Source: Sipunculus nudus
Taxonomy: Eukaryota; Annelida; Sipuncula; Golfingiida; Sipunculidae
Assembly: GCA_026874595.1 (NCBI GenBank)
Contig: CM049313.1
Span: 27,030,008-27,094,007, forward strand
Reading direction: 5' to 3'
Length of the DNA: 64,000 nucleotides
How positions within the stretch are numbered: position 1 is the first letter of the stretch; each line of letters starts with the position of its first letter. Shown one piece after another: positions 35,371 to 46,945 of the stretch. The notes beneath the pieces were generated by a model. The model worked only from the letters and a program-made list of their open reading frames with translations, searched no databases and had not been told where the DNA came from. The position numbers and the translations under genes are program-made.

Positions 35371-36569
35371 ATTATGCTGTGATTTTTAGCTCAGCTGACT
35401 GCAAGTCATCTAAGCTATAGCGATCACTCTTTGTCCGTTGTTCGTCCGGCCATCTGGCCGTGTGTCTGTTAACAAGGCACAAATCATAACCACTGGACCT
35501 GGAATCTTCTTACTACATATCCAGAGAGGTCCATGAAAAATCTCCTTGGAAACCTGAAATTAGGTCTCTGTTACCAATATTCTTCAAGCTATGGGGCTCC
35601 AAAGTATACCCCAGAATCATGAAAAAATTGATACAAAAGCTCAAGTATCTGAACAACTGATGCATTGATCACCATGATTCCTTGCATTGATATTGATCAT
35701 GGAGTGTTTCATCAGTTCCTGCAGACTTGTAGCGCCATCTATTTTCTTTTAAATTTTACTCATTTTTTAGCGAACCTGTGAGCTTATGCGATGGCTCAGT
35801 GTCGTCCGTCCATCGTCAGCCGTCCGCCGTCAGCCGTCCGCCGTCCAGGGATGGCTTTCCGCCATCCATGGCTGTAGGTCAGAAACTGAGCTAGCAGCTC
35901 CAAATTACATATAAGAATTAGTCACATGTGAAACCTGGTGCCCTGGAGCTTATTATTGGGTGTCTGCATTAATTTAGATTTTATAGAGAAAAAGCTTAAA
36001 AACCTTTAAAAATCTTCTTCTCTGAAACTGTCCAGCCAAATTGTCCAATATTTCACAGAAATGATCCCTGGAACAATCTCTCTCAAGTTTGTTCTAATGG
36101 TTCCAGTTCGGAGATTTTTGGCCGAGTTACAGGAGGTTGAACTTAGTCATCTGTCCAAAAAAGCACACTTTAATTAAAATAAAAGAAACAGCTAGAGCTA
36201 TAATCACCAAATTTTATACCAATGTTTGTCACATATGTCATATCTGATTTTGAGGTATTGGTGGCACTACCTACATTGATGTGTTTTTTTACAAGCGAAA
36301 ATGTAATTTTAAACTCTTCTAGCTTATACACTGATTTATGATGAAACTGTTAAGCTGATTGGTTTAAACTTTATAAGAATTATTCTATGGTAGGGTTCTG
36401 CCAGTTTTATAAGAATAGATTGGGTAAATACAGATTTAAGAAAACATTGTAGCCAATTGAAAAAGGCTTTCTGTATTTGAAAACAGATTTGACAACTTGC
36501 TGACTTTCAGCAGCCAAGTCAAGAGGTCACTCAGTACAAACAGGTGGGGTCCAGACATCACCATGGCAA

Positions 36570-36655
36570 CTTACCTGGCTCTGGGGGGGTGTCTAGACAA
36601 TGTGTCTAGACGTCTAGACACAGCGTCGAGACGTCTAGACACAATGTTTAGATGC
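36570..36655. repeat. Palindrome cluster of GTCTAGAC and GACGTCTAGA motifs
   Basis: A perfect 22-bp palindrome spans 36601-36622, with half-site TGTGTCTAGAC and centre AGACGTCT. It is flanked by GTGTCTAGACAAT on the left and GTCGAGACGTCTAGACACA on the right, so GTCTAGAC recurs at least four times in 70 bp. Not seen in other family B copies. Confidence 0.85.
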
Positions 36656-36724
36656 AGAATTCCCAGGTTATTGTACTATATCTTTCAACTGTTTGAAAAA
36701 ACTTGGTTTGCATTTTAAGCGAAT

Positions 36725-38064
36725 TGGGTTTATCATTAGGTCACATGTGAACTGCTGCGCCCTCAGTTTTGGTTGACCTCTGACCTTTTCCGCTGCCCAG
36801 CGTCCATTTGTGGGTCTGTTACCACACATAAACCCGCATATCTTGGGAACCGTTTGACCGATCAGGCTAATAATTTTGCACAAATGTACCCCTTTGATAG
36901 TTTTATAACATACACTAAAATGGTGGTGCCACCTGCAACCATTTTTGCACAGCGTCCATCTATTCATCTGCCTTGGGATAATAACACTCATATCTCAGCA
37001 GTGGTTTGACTTATCCACCTGAAATTTTGCAGGTTTATACATCCTGGACAGCTTTCTCAGTTTTATGACAGGTGGCGCCACCTACATTCACATTTACTCT
37101 GCAGACATCCAAGCTCATATCTCCAGAACTGTTTGACCGATTTGGCCAAAATTTTGCATGTGTATAGATCTCACATAGCTCTTCATCATAGGCAAAACTG
37201 GTGGTGCCACCTGCAACCATTAATGCACAACACCCATCTGTTCATCTGCCTTGGGATAAAATCACTCATATCTCAGCAGTGGTTTGACTTATCCACCTGA
37301 AATTTTGCAGGTTTATACATCCTGAACAGCTTTCTCGATTTTATGACAGGTGGCGCCACCTACATTTATGTTTACTCTTCAGACATCCAAGCTCATATCT
37401 CCTGAACAGTTTGACCGATTGGGTCAAAATTTTGCATGTGTATAGATCTCACATAGCTCTTCATCATAGGCAAAACTGGTGGTGCCACCTGCAACCATTA
37501 ATGCGCAGCACCCATCTGTTCATCTGCCTTGGGATAAAATCACTCATATCTCAGCAGTAGTTTGACTTATCCACCTGAAATTTTGCAGGTTTATACATCC
37601 TGAACAGCTTTCTCGATTTTATGACAGGTGGCGCCACCTACATTCATGTTTACTCTTCAGACATCCAAGCTCATATCTCCTGAACAGTTTGACCAATTAG
37701 GTCAAAATTTTGCATGTGTATAGATCTCACATAGCTCTTCATCATAGGCAAAACTGGTGGTGCCACCTGCAACCATTTTTGCACAGGTCCATCTGTTCAT
37801 CTGCCTTGGGATAAAATCACTCATATCTCAGCAGTGGTTTGACTTATCTACCTGAAATTTTGCAGGTTTATACATCCTGGACAATATTCTCAATTTTATG
37901 ACAGGTGGCACCATCTACATTCACGTTTACGCTGCAGACATCCATGCTAATATGCAACACACTTCACTCTATTCCCCTTGCCACTTAATCCATGCCTCAC
38001 TTCACCCGTCCCACTCTGATTTCTGCGGATACACATAGTCGCTTGTTGACTACCCATATTTTAG
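36725..38064 (+). mobile_element. Family C, 5'-truncated copy with exact 278-bp tandem units
   Basis: GGTGGTGCCACCTGCAACC starts at 36922, 37200, 37478 and 37756, three exact spacings of 278 bp. Each unit also has a second palindromic site GGTGGCGCCACCTACATT. The 3' end has TGCGGATACACATAGTC, GACTACCCATATTTTAG at about 38064, but the GTATCTGCC 5' end is missing. Inside family B copy 7. Confidence 0.87.
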
Positions 38065-40290
38065 TTTTATAATGTCATGGTCTGAAACTTGCAGGTCCGA
38101 AATGTCCATTTTGCTAAAATCATAATGACTAAAGTAGATATGCAGGACTTTAAAGGATCAATATTAAATTTTAAAAATAAACCTCCATTCATACTCCCAA
38201 ACTTTGCACAGGTTCACATTAGGCCTGTAGGCCTTGTTTCTCTATTTCGAGACCTTTAAAGATGTGGCTGTCTGTTAACAAGGCACAGATTGTAGACTCT
38301 GGACCTAGAATCTTTTAACTTGAATTCCGGGCAGGTCCATGAAAACTCTGCCTGGAGACCTGAAATTAGGTCTCTGTTACCCATATCCTTTGAGCTGTGG
38401 GGCTCAGAAGTTCTCCCCAAATTTTAAAAAATTTGATTCAAAAGCTCCATTATCTGAACAACGAATGCATTGATCACCATGATTCTTTGCATGGATATTG
38501 ATCATGGAGTGTTTCATCAGTTTCTGCAGACTGGTGGCGACCTGTATTTTTTATTTTTTATGATTTTTTTCTCTATTTTTGAGACCTTAACAGATGCTGT
38601 CATCTGTTAACAGGGCACAAATTATAACTGCTGGAATAAGAATCTTCTGTCTCATCATGTAGGGAGGCCCATGAAAAGTTTCCTTGGAAACCTGGAATTA
38701 GGTCTGTGGTACCCATATTCTCTGAGCTATTGGGCTTATAAGCACCCCCCATCATAATTAAAAATTTGTTACCAAAGCAGGGCACAAAAGATAAACATTG
38801 GACCTGGAATCTTTGTACCTAAAATTCAGGGAGGTCTATGAAAATCTCCTTGGAAATATGTATTTAGGTCTCTGGTACCCATATTTTCTGAGCTATGGGG
38901 CCTATAAATATAAGCACACCTCAGAATAATTGAAAATTTGATACCAAAGTAGGGCACAAATCATAACCTTTGGGCCCAGAATCTTCTAACTTGACATCCT
39001 CAAAAGTTCTCCCCAGAAACCTGAAATAGGGTTACAGTGACTTATATTCTCAGAGTTTTAGGGTATGTTTGAGCACCCTAAAAATAATGCAGAATACACA
39101 CAAATTGCCAGATTCCTCATGAAAGGCCGGTTGGTTTGTCATCAGATTTCTTGTGCTTATGGGTCTTGATGAACTTAAGCTAATATGCATGAACAATGAT
39201 GCCACCTACATTATCTTAATTAGTTGTCTGTGCAAGGGCACATTGTCAACATGTAAGTCAGCTGAGCTTCATGACCCATGGGTCACTTGTTCTGAAAATT
39301 TGTCTCTTTTAGATTTTTTGTGGTAATAAATTTCAGACCAAGCTGATATCCAGTATTGCCCCAGCGCTGCCATTTGGAGGAATCTGCAGTTGTGTGGCCC
39401 TTATTGAGGAACTTCATGGTCCCAAACCTTTAGTTTATTTTCTGAATCATTTTATAGCATTACATATATTATCATGTTCTTCATGATGAGTTCTCTTTGA
39501 ATTTTAGCTTAGCCAACTGTGAGTCAGCTGAGCCATTACGATGGTCCTTTGTCTGTCAGCTGTCCATCTATTTGTCCATCCATCTGTTACACTGACATGT
39601 TTTGAAACCATTAGACCTACAAATTTGAAATTCTACATACAGTTAGATGTCCCTAAGTTCTCAAATGGAACCTGAAAGTGGGTCATTGTGACTTCGTTCC
39701 TTCAAGAAATTAAGGAAAAACATCTATTTTCCAGTAAAAGCCTATTGTAACAGCTCAATACTTAAGTCATTAGAAGTTATGAACCAGACTTTACCCACTT
39801 TACTTGTTCACTGTTGAAGCTAGAGAGTCTTTTGCAAGCAAATAGCTTTATTTAATATAGATTTCATTGTACACCAGGAACTAGATAAGAATTTTGTGAA
39901 TTTTTTAAGTTATTAACATTAACATAAATATAGAATCTACACCTTAACTTTTTCCCAACTTTGCCCTAAGCACATTTTTGCACTGTAAGCACTTTGGATT
40001 TAATTTTCACACAGTGTACACATAAGAATTTAAGCTTTTATATCTGAAATTTGAAAGCAATTGATCAAATATTGCTTTTATTTAAGTTTTGGAAGACCAA
40101 GTCAAAAGGTGTTCACAATGAGCCAAAACAGTGTGCAAGTGTGCATTAGTGACCTGGCTTGCCAAGATTTTTTGCAACTTTAATGTAGAGCTCCAGCTGA
40201 GCTTGAGCCAGCCAAAGTCCCCCTTCCCCCCCCCCCCCCCCCCCCAAACCTCCAATTGACAGGTGTCCAAAAACCTCAAAAGTTATAATT

Positions 40291-41438
40291 GTATCCGCCA
40301 AAATAAAGTTTGGGTTCCACTGCTGCGTTCGTTTCCGGAATAGAAGTTTGAGACCACTGGACAGCTTTTTCGGAAACTTTACACCATTATCGGGTCACAT
40401 GTGAACTAGTGCCTAACCAATTTGCGTTGACCTCTGACCTTTCCTGTCTGCCCAGTGTCCATTTGTGTGTCTGTTGCCACACATAAACCCACATATCTCG
40501 GGAACCGTGTGACCGATCAGGAAAATTTTTTGTACAAATGTAGCCCTTGGATAGCTTTATAACATACAAAAAAAATGGTGGCCACCAACAACCATGTTTG
40601 CACAGTGTCCATCTGTTCATCTGCCTTGGGTTAAAATCACTCATATCTCCACAGTGGTTTGACTAATTCACCTGAAATTTGGCATGCGTATACATCCTGG
40701 ATAGCTTTTTTTTATTTTCTGACAGGTGGCGCCACCTACATTCAGGTTCAAGCTGCAGACATCCATGCTTATATCTCTGGACTTGGTTGACGTATCTTCC
40801 TGAAAATTTGCATGTGTATAGATCTCACATAGCTCTTTATCATACGTAAAACTGGAGGTGCCACTTGCAACCATTTTTGCACAGCTTCCAACTGTTGTCT
40901 GCCATGGGATAAAATCATTCATATCTAGGCAGAAGTTTGACTCATCAGCCTAAAATTTTGCATGTATAAAAATTTTTATAGCTTTCTGGATTTTGTGGCA
41001 GATGGTGCCACCTACATTAATTTTTACGCTGCAGACATCCATGCCAATATTTCAGGACTGGTTTGACATATCCCCCTGAAATTTTGCATGTGTATAGATC
41101 TCACCTATCTCTTCATCATACACAAAATTGACAGCGCCACCTGCAACCATTTTTTTATAACGTTCTTCTGTTTGTTTGCTGTGGGATAAAATCACTCATA
41201 TACAAGTAGTGGTTTGACTTATCTGCCTACAATTTTGCATATGTATACAACTTGGATAGTTTTCTGGATTTTGTGGCAGGTGGCACCACCTACTTACACA
41301 TTTCAGCTGCAGACATCCATCCTTATATGCAACACACCTCACTTTATTTCCCCTTGCCACTAAATCCATGCCTCACTTCACCCGTCCCACTCTTGATTTT
41401 GGTGGAAACACGTCACTTGTCAACTTCCTGTATTCTAG
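40291..41438 (+). mobile_element. Family C element inserted in family A
   Basis: 5' end TT then GTATCCGCCAAAA at 40291; 3' end GATTTTGGTGGAAACACGTC, ...GTATTCTAG at 41438 followed by TTT. Contains several GGTGGCGCCACC-type sites, for example at 40726. The 3' hairpin is eroded in this copy. Confidence 0.84.
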
Positions 41439-41736
41439 TTTCCATGTTAAATTCAGGTTTCGTTTCCAGACTGCTGATTCATTTTGTTAAAAGTGTTAAT
41501 GAAATCATATGTCCACAGAGTGATGTAATATTGCTTGAGAAGTGTAAATTTTCATGATGTATGGAATTCCCAATTACCAAATACATAAGGGGAAAAGATC
41601 TTAAAAAATTTAAATTTGTTAAATTTTGGTACCTCAGTAAAAGTTGAGAAATCATAAATAATTAATGTGATGATTTTGGTTATACCTTATTTGAAAAACT
41701 GAGGGAATTTTATTTTATCAGTGTTACTGATTATTA

Positions 41737-42420
41737 TGTCTCCCCTCCCATGGAGGGAGACATATTGTGTTTGGTCTGTTGTCGTCAGTGTGGTCATCCA
41801 TGTAGTCTGTGTCTGTTGTGTCATTTCTTGTGAACACAATGACTTTTGAATGGCTCTACATTTTTTCATGAACTTTCAAATTTAAATTGTTTCTACCAGT
41901 GTCTCAGATGAGTTCAAAAACCAGTGACCTTGACCAAGGTCAAATAGGCCGGAACAGAAGTTGTTTGTTAACCCCATAACTTTTTAAGCATCGCATATAT
42001 TTCCTCAAATTTGAAACATTTATTGTTTCATCTAAGTTCTTTGATGAGTTCCAAAACTTGTGACCTTAAGCTGGATCTTCAAGGTGAAATCAGCTGGAAT
42101 ACAGATTATTTGTGAATGCTTAAATTCGTGAACCACATTAAATATGACTCCATAAATGTTTCTACCAGATTCTTGGAAGTGTTAAAAAACTAGTGACCTT
42201 GGTCTTCATCTTCAAGGTCAAATCAGAAGAAATAGAAATATTTTGTCTACACTATTTCTTTTGAACCACCCAACATATTTTCATGAAATTTGATATGTGA
42301 AATATTTCTTTAAAAATCTAGGAAGTGTTCAGAAACCAGTGACCTTGACCTTCATCTTCAAGGTCAAATCAGCAGGAATAGAAATAATTTGTAAATGCTC
42401 TGACTTTTGATGATTCAGTT
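41737..42420 (+). mobile_element. Family H: 5' hairpin followed by GACCTTGACC-type units
   Basis: Starts with a hairpin TGTCTCCCCTCC-CATGG-AGGGAGACA (41737-41762). Units of about 135-145 bp follow, each with an AAACCAGTGACCTTGACC and ATCTTCAAGGTCAAATCAG box (near 41925, 42060, 42200, 42340). The 3' end is not identifiable. Nested in family A. Confidence 0.65.
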
Positions 42421-42721
42421 TAAAATTTAATGATAAAAAGAAAGAAATATTGGTGTATGAATACATGATTTAACTTGATATGAGCCAAATTAATGATAAA
42501 TAATGATGCAATTGATAATTTGAATCAGCTGACTTTTAAGTCTGTAAATAATAAAGCCAAATGGCTGTAGCATTAGGATCTACACTTTCAAGTGCAACAG
42601 TATAACAAAAACCTCTTTTCTGTCCACCAGGATTTGATATTTTTGTCATAGGCAAATTCAGCTGAGCCCTGTGTTCCATGGGTCCCTTGTTTAAGTCAGT
42701 GAATGATGGTGTTTGTTTCAG

Positions 42722-42838
42722 TGTGAAGGCTGCCTCTAGGTTTCATACTCCGTTCATCATTGATGCCTGTAAGCAACTGAACCAACAGAAGGAGCGTCTT
42801 CAGCTGGAATGTGACCAGGCCTGGCAGATCATTCTTGA
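42722..42838 (+). CDS. MSH3: MSH3 exon (lever domain, SRFHTPF block)
   Basis: A 117-bp exon between acceptor GTGTTTGTTTCAG and donor TTGA|GTGAGT. Its first base completes the Ser codon begun at the end of the 31001-31065 exon (AG|T). It then reads VKAASRFHTPFIIDACKQLN, QQKERLQLECDQAWQIIL, ending in phase GA. This matches the MSH3 block [20 protein letters not shown] and following residues, where MutS proteins carry the conserved RF(H/T)(S/T)P motif of the lever/clamp region. No stop or frameshift is present. The acceptor is only 31 bp downstream of a family A element. Confidence 0.93.
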
Positions 42839-44498
42839 GTGAGTATTTGAATGACAGGCTCGGCTGACCTGGTGATCTCATGATTCAAGGTGGCTGGTAC
42901 AGATGGTCATTGACATTGCGCCCAGGTTTGGACGACCTCCAGGAACAGCAACCACCAGCAGTCACTCACTTCATGGGAAACAGCAGTACAAACATCACAA
43001 TAGTAATATTAATTTATAGTATCTCTGGGGATACTATGGTTTTAGCACGGTCATCATAGGACAAAGCCTATTTAAAAGGAGTTCATGACTTTTACTAGGG
43101 GAGTGACTTTGACCTTAAATAGTTCAATAATTGGTGAAAAACAAACAAAAACATCAGTGATCATGGATAGCTTTTACACACTTAACACAGCACGTGATCT
43201 CCTGGCGATCTTCCACTCAAACGCTGTGAGAAATAGCAGGATACTTCAGGTTTGGCAAGGTGCCAGACACCCAGTCAGTTTGGGCTAGAAATGCTTAAAT
43301 CTGATTGACTAAGTGTGTAAACAAAGATGCAAAAATGGTAAAAGAAATCTGATTGGCTCAGCATGTAAACATACATGACTGCGTCAATGCAGCACTGCAA
43401 GAGAGGAAATATGCAGACAGTGGGGGATAACTGACCCAAGGCCACACAGGCAAATTAGTATAAAGACTGTCTTGAAAGGTTACAATTGCATTGTGTTTAC
43501 ATGTATTGCCAAGCACATTCCACCACAGTGCAAACATGATTGTGCTGGTCATGCCTGCAATGTGATTTGTTAAATATTACTCAGGGGGAATTCCTCAGAG
43601 ACAGCATGGCCTGGTGGCCAAACTTAAATAGCAACAGCGTTTTTTTGCAGCGTATAGCGAATAGTTGAGCATAATGCAACAGCTGCTTATGGAGGGTAGG
43701 ATAGCTTTGTCTTGTATGGAAGACTGGTGGGTGCAACCTGTTGTCCTTAATGTCAGCTTTATAAGTCAAAACTAACAGACTGATTTCTTTCATATTATGA
43801 ACATACATGTATAGATATGGGTCATAGACTGACTCAAATTGGGGTCATGACATTCACTATGAGTGGCCTTGGCCTTGATTTATTCCATATTTGGTTAAAA
43901 ACAAACAAAAACATTATATTTTTCAAGTTGTTGGATTTATTTTCCAAAAATCCAAATGAGAGATGTGAGATGTTGTCATATGAGTTTGAAAACCAATGAC
44001 CTTGATGTTCAAATCGACAATGCATGATTTTGATGTACCCTGTAACTTTGAATAACAGCATGTTTCCCCTTTAATATTTGATATAGAAAAGGTTCGACCA
44101 AATTGTCTAATATTTCTGATAAATCTGTAGGGAAATAATTGGAGTTTCATGAACCCATATCTTATGAAGCAGTGCATATTTTTCCTCACATTTTATACAA
44201 AAATTCTTTACAGTAAGATTTTGGTCATGATGTTAACTGGTGACTTTGACTTTGGTTTTCTTGACCGTGACCTTGGTTAATACTTGTATGCTTGAACATT
44301 ATCTAATAAAAACAAGTTTTGGTTCTTTTTTTTTTTAATTTGGAAAAATATATTTTTCAGAAAAACATCATTCTACTGTATATTAATAGTAGGTGAATAC
44401 ATTGTTGTAAATTTTTGTGACTTCAGATTTTTATCATTGACAGTCAGTTACTTCTTGAATGTATATTCCTGAAAGTGCTTGTGTTTTATATTTTGTAG
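42839..44498 (+). other. MSH3 intron, 1.66 kb, low repeat content
   Basis: Begins GTGAGTATTTG and ends TATATTTTGTAG. It holds fragments recalling the GACCTTGACC units (about 43085-43140 and 43810-44280), an 8-bp inverted repeat ATAGTATC/GATACTAT near 43018-43041, and a family B-like scrap near 43690-43740. No further exon, RNA gene or complete element is seen. Confidence 0.7.
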
Positions 44499-44606
44499 TG
44501 AATTCAGTGAGTGTTACATTGTATACAGAGATGCAGTCAGACATGTTGCTGCTGTGGACTCTTTCTTGTCTCTTTGTCATGTGGCCAGACAGGAGGGCTA
44601 TACAAG
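44499..44606 (+). CDS. MSH3: MSH3 exon (FSE..VDSFLSL block before the ATPase domain)
   Basis: A 108-bp exon between acceptor TATATTTTGTAG and donor ACAAG|GTATTT. The GA carried over from the previous exon plus T gives Asp; the reading continues EFSECYIVYRDAVRHVAAVD, SFLSLCHVARQEGYT and ends with two bases (AG). It parallels the MSH3 stretch [20 protein letters not shown], then DCIFSLAKVAKQGDY, the last segment before the Walker A ATPase domain. The frame is intact and phases agree across all three exons. ATPase exons must lie further right but were not found before 64000. Confidence 0.93.
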
Positions 44607-46945
44607 GTATTTTGTTGATGTGTTATAAACAAACTATAAACAAACTAAAGTCAGCAGGGCATGTTTTGTAATAGCTGCAGCTGAGAACCTGCAGTTTAAA
44701 TTTTATCTTGATTTGCCAAATACTGCAACCACAGCTGTAACAATGTCAATCATTTTCCCAAACTTTTGAATGTTATTATATATATATCAAGCCTTCATAC
44801 CAGCTCCACATAGTAACTTTAATCCTGGATCGTTTCAGTTTAAAGTCTTTTAATTCCTGCGATCTGCATTCATTGCAGTTATGAGGTGCACTCTGTGCCA
44901 TTAAACATGCAGGTGCAGGTATTACATCTTCCTACAATAAGAGCTATAAACTAGTAGTTATTTGCAGGTTATCTCACAGTTTTTTAATCTCCAGAGAGGT
45001 GAATAGGTCATCATCAGGTAAATTTCTTACAGTGGTTTTGGGTTTATGAAGGACTGTGCGAACACAGCTCATACATTTCAAAAGTTTTTAATATGTAGCC
45101 GTAATATCCAAAGTACAGTTCAGACTATCTGCTTCTGGCTATCATTGGTACTGCTGCTGTAGCTGTCGCTGTTGGTTAGCTACCATTAATGTAATAACCT
45201 CATAAGTATAGGATATACTGTTCTCTAAACACAACAAGATAACAGAAAAATGGTAAGTTACTGTATATGGGATGTACAACACATAAGTTTGTTTCTCAGA
45301 AATGATAAACATGATCAAATAACAGCATACCGTTCAATAACTGGCCCTAAACCCATGGCTGTGCATTCTACAGCATACAAGGTAGAAAGTTACAAAGCTT
45401 TACATTGGTTATTACTGCTTTAATAGGGATAAACAATAGGTTTCATGTTTAATATTAACATTAATATTAATAGGATGGTCGATAATACAGAAGCACATGG
45501 CTCTGATACAAACTGAATATCAGCAAATGTCTATTGCACTAAATGACCATAATAATTAAAGAACATACATGCATAGTATCTGGCTTTAATTAACATGGGC
45601 TTTATTGTCCACAGACATAAAAGCATATGCTTACCATGCTGTAGACACTTGAACCCACTCATAAATTCACCACTTCACCAAAAAAGCATGGCCCTTTCCT
45701 TGGTTCCAAAGAGTGTTCCTGTTGTGACAGTGCCCTCTACAGGCTGTCCCCCTGCCTCAACATCCTGCATCATACATTGCCCCCTACTGGCAACTCTGGA
45801 TACAAATCAAAACTAATTAACACTTACCATTAAATTCCTTGTAAAAGTCACATCTTGTACTAGGAAATTGAATTCTAAAAACCAGAATTTTCTGGCATAG
45901 TCTTGGTGCGTACTTGTCCATCAAAGACAGCTTTCCTGGTACATGGAACAACGTCATTTGAAGGATAATAGATATTACATTTAATCTGTGCTTTGCAAAG
46001 CATCTTTCCCAAATAATTTACACTGTTAACCTTCTCTTATGAAAGCATGCCTTCTGTTTGGTGAACTGATAGGATTTCATTTTATTAACATGAAATACAA
46101 ATGATAAACTTGCCCAGTTTAAGACCTAACTCTTCTGACAAGTGGCAATTCAAGTGATACTTCCTTATCTGCATTACTATTATATCATGAGTCATTTTGA
46201 CGCATATGCCAGTCTGCAGCTTGTTGATGTAAAATTTTCTTTCCATTATTCTTTATGGGTATGCATGTCATTATGGAAACCTTGCAGCAATAGCCATTTA
46301 TATTTATCTATGTATATTTGAGTTACATTCAAATTTGCTTCACTAAAAGCACGTCTTGAATTCTGTTGCCTGCACAGTTGATCCCAGGTACCAGCTGACC
46401 TTTGAAGCCATGTAGCAGAAGTTTAAAGCCTCAGGTCAACTAAGCCTGTGACGATATCCACAGTTGTAAACTATCATATTCAGAACCATCAGGTCACTGT
46501 CACGTCTCGTGACTTTCAAGCGTTTTGGATAACAAGGTTAACATGTTTAACATGAGCTTCGAATATACGATCTACTTCGTGTTTTACTTGTGTCTCTTTC
46601 ATTACAATCATATTCTCCGTCAATAATGGTGGCATGCATGCATTACTGTCAATCGTGTGTTGATGTAATTGTTAAATTTTTTAATGAAAACACATTTAAG
46701 TACTATGAAATAACAAACACCAAACAGATATATTTTATTTACTGAAATGGCCACATATGTACCTAAATTCCATGGGAACTGACAGTGTTTGGTGTTTTGG
46801 TTCAACACTGCTGAGGTTTCCAGACATCCAAGCCATTTGAACATAATCACTGATAACAATGAATATTGGACTTTCCAGATATAATCACAGAATCAAAATC
46901 AGTAGTCTCTTTAAATATAATACATTAAATTTAATGGTATTTATT
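44607..46945 (+). other. Intronic or flanking AT-rich DNA after the last recognised MSH3 exon
   Basis: Starts with donor GTATTTTG. The stretch is mostly unique-looking. It contains short microsatellite-like ATATAT (near 44777) and no complete element. The next MSH3 block (RPTV...NGRHPVID, then GPNMGGKS) is not readable in any frame here. Confidence 0.6.

Larger units (their letters stand above)
35769..38239 (+). mobile_element. Family B copy 7, nested in family A and hosting family C
   Basis: 5' end AGCGAACCTGTGAGCTTATG at 35769; 3' end CACAGGTTCACATTAGGCC, then TGTAGGCCTTG at 38236. The host unit at 38550-38600 (ATGATTTTTTTCTCTATTTTTGAGACC, 27 nt with a T run) supplies the empty site for ACTCATTTTTT | element | TTTCTCTATTTCGAGACC, so the target was a T run. 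Family C occupies about 36725-38064. Confidence 0.86.
35388..39291 (+). mobile_element. Family A (variant with AGGGCACAAATCATAACC units), hosting family B and C
   Basis: 5' end AGCTCAGCTGACTGCAAGTC at 35388; 3' end GTCAGCTGAGC, then TTCATGACCCATGGGTCACT, TGTT at about 39291. Its own sequence is 35388-35768 and 38240-39291; family B is inserted between. The interior consists of units of roughly 170-340 bp repeating GGGCACAAATCATAACC and GAAACCTGAAATTAGGTCTC, starting near 35480, 38270, 38610, 38770 and 38945. Inverted ends GCTCAGCTGA/TCAGCTGAGC are perfect. Confidence 0.85.
39505..42690 (+). mobile_element. Family A copy hosting family C and family H
   Basis: 5' end AGCTTAGCCAACTGTGAGTC at 39505; 3' end TTCAGCTGAGCCCTGTGTTC then CATGGGTCCCTTG at about 42690. 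Family C is inserted at 40291-41438 and family H from 41737. A 20-C tract lies at 40226-40245. The 3' end leaves only 31 bp before an MSH3 exon, so this element probably lies at or overlaps the branch-point zone of the intron. Confidence 0.83.

Noticed and set aside
39308-39450. Open frame NKFQTKLISSIAPALPFGG and beyond, preceded by AATAAATTTCAG, as an extra MSH3 exon
   Set aside because: In the phase left by the 31001-31065 exon it reaches a stop after three codons, the flanking exons already join in phase, and MSH3 has no matching segment. It may be a chance frame or unrelated sequence between two family A copies.
43240-43290. ARHPVSLG as the MSH3 NGRHPVID block
   Set aside because: It lies upstream of the exon that must precede it, has no splice context, and ends in a stop.
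44881-44915. Possible 34-bp microexon after the acceptor CATTCATTGCAG
   Set aside because: It could be read in phase (SYEVHSVPL) but does not resemble the MSH3 block RPTV...NGRHPVID expected next, and such short exons are easily found by chance.
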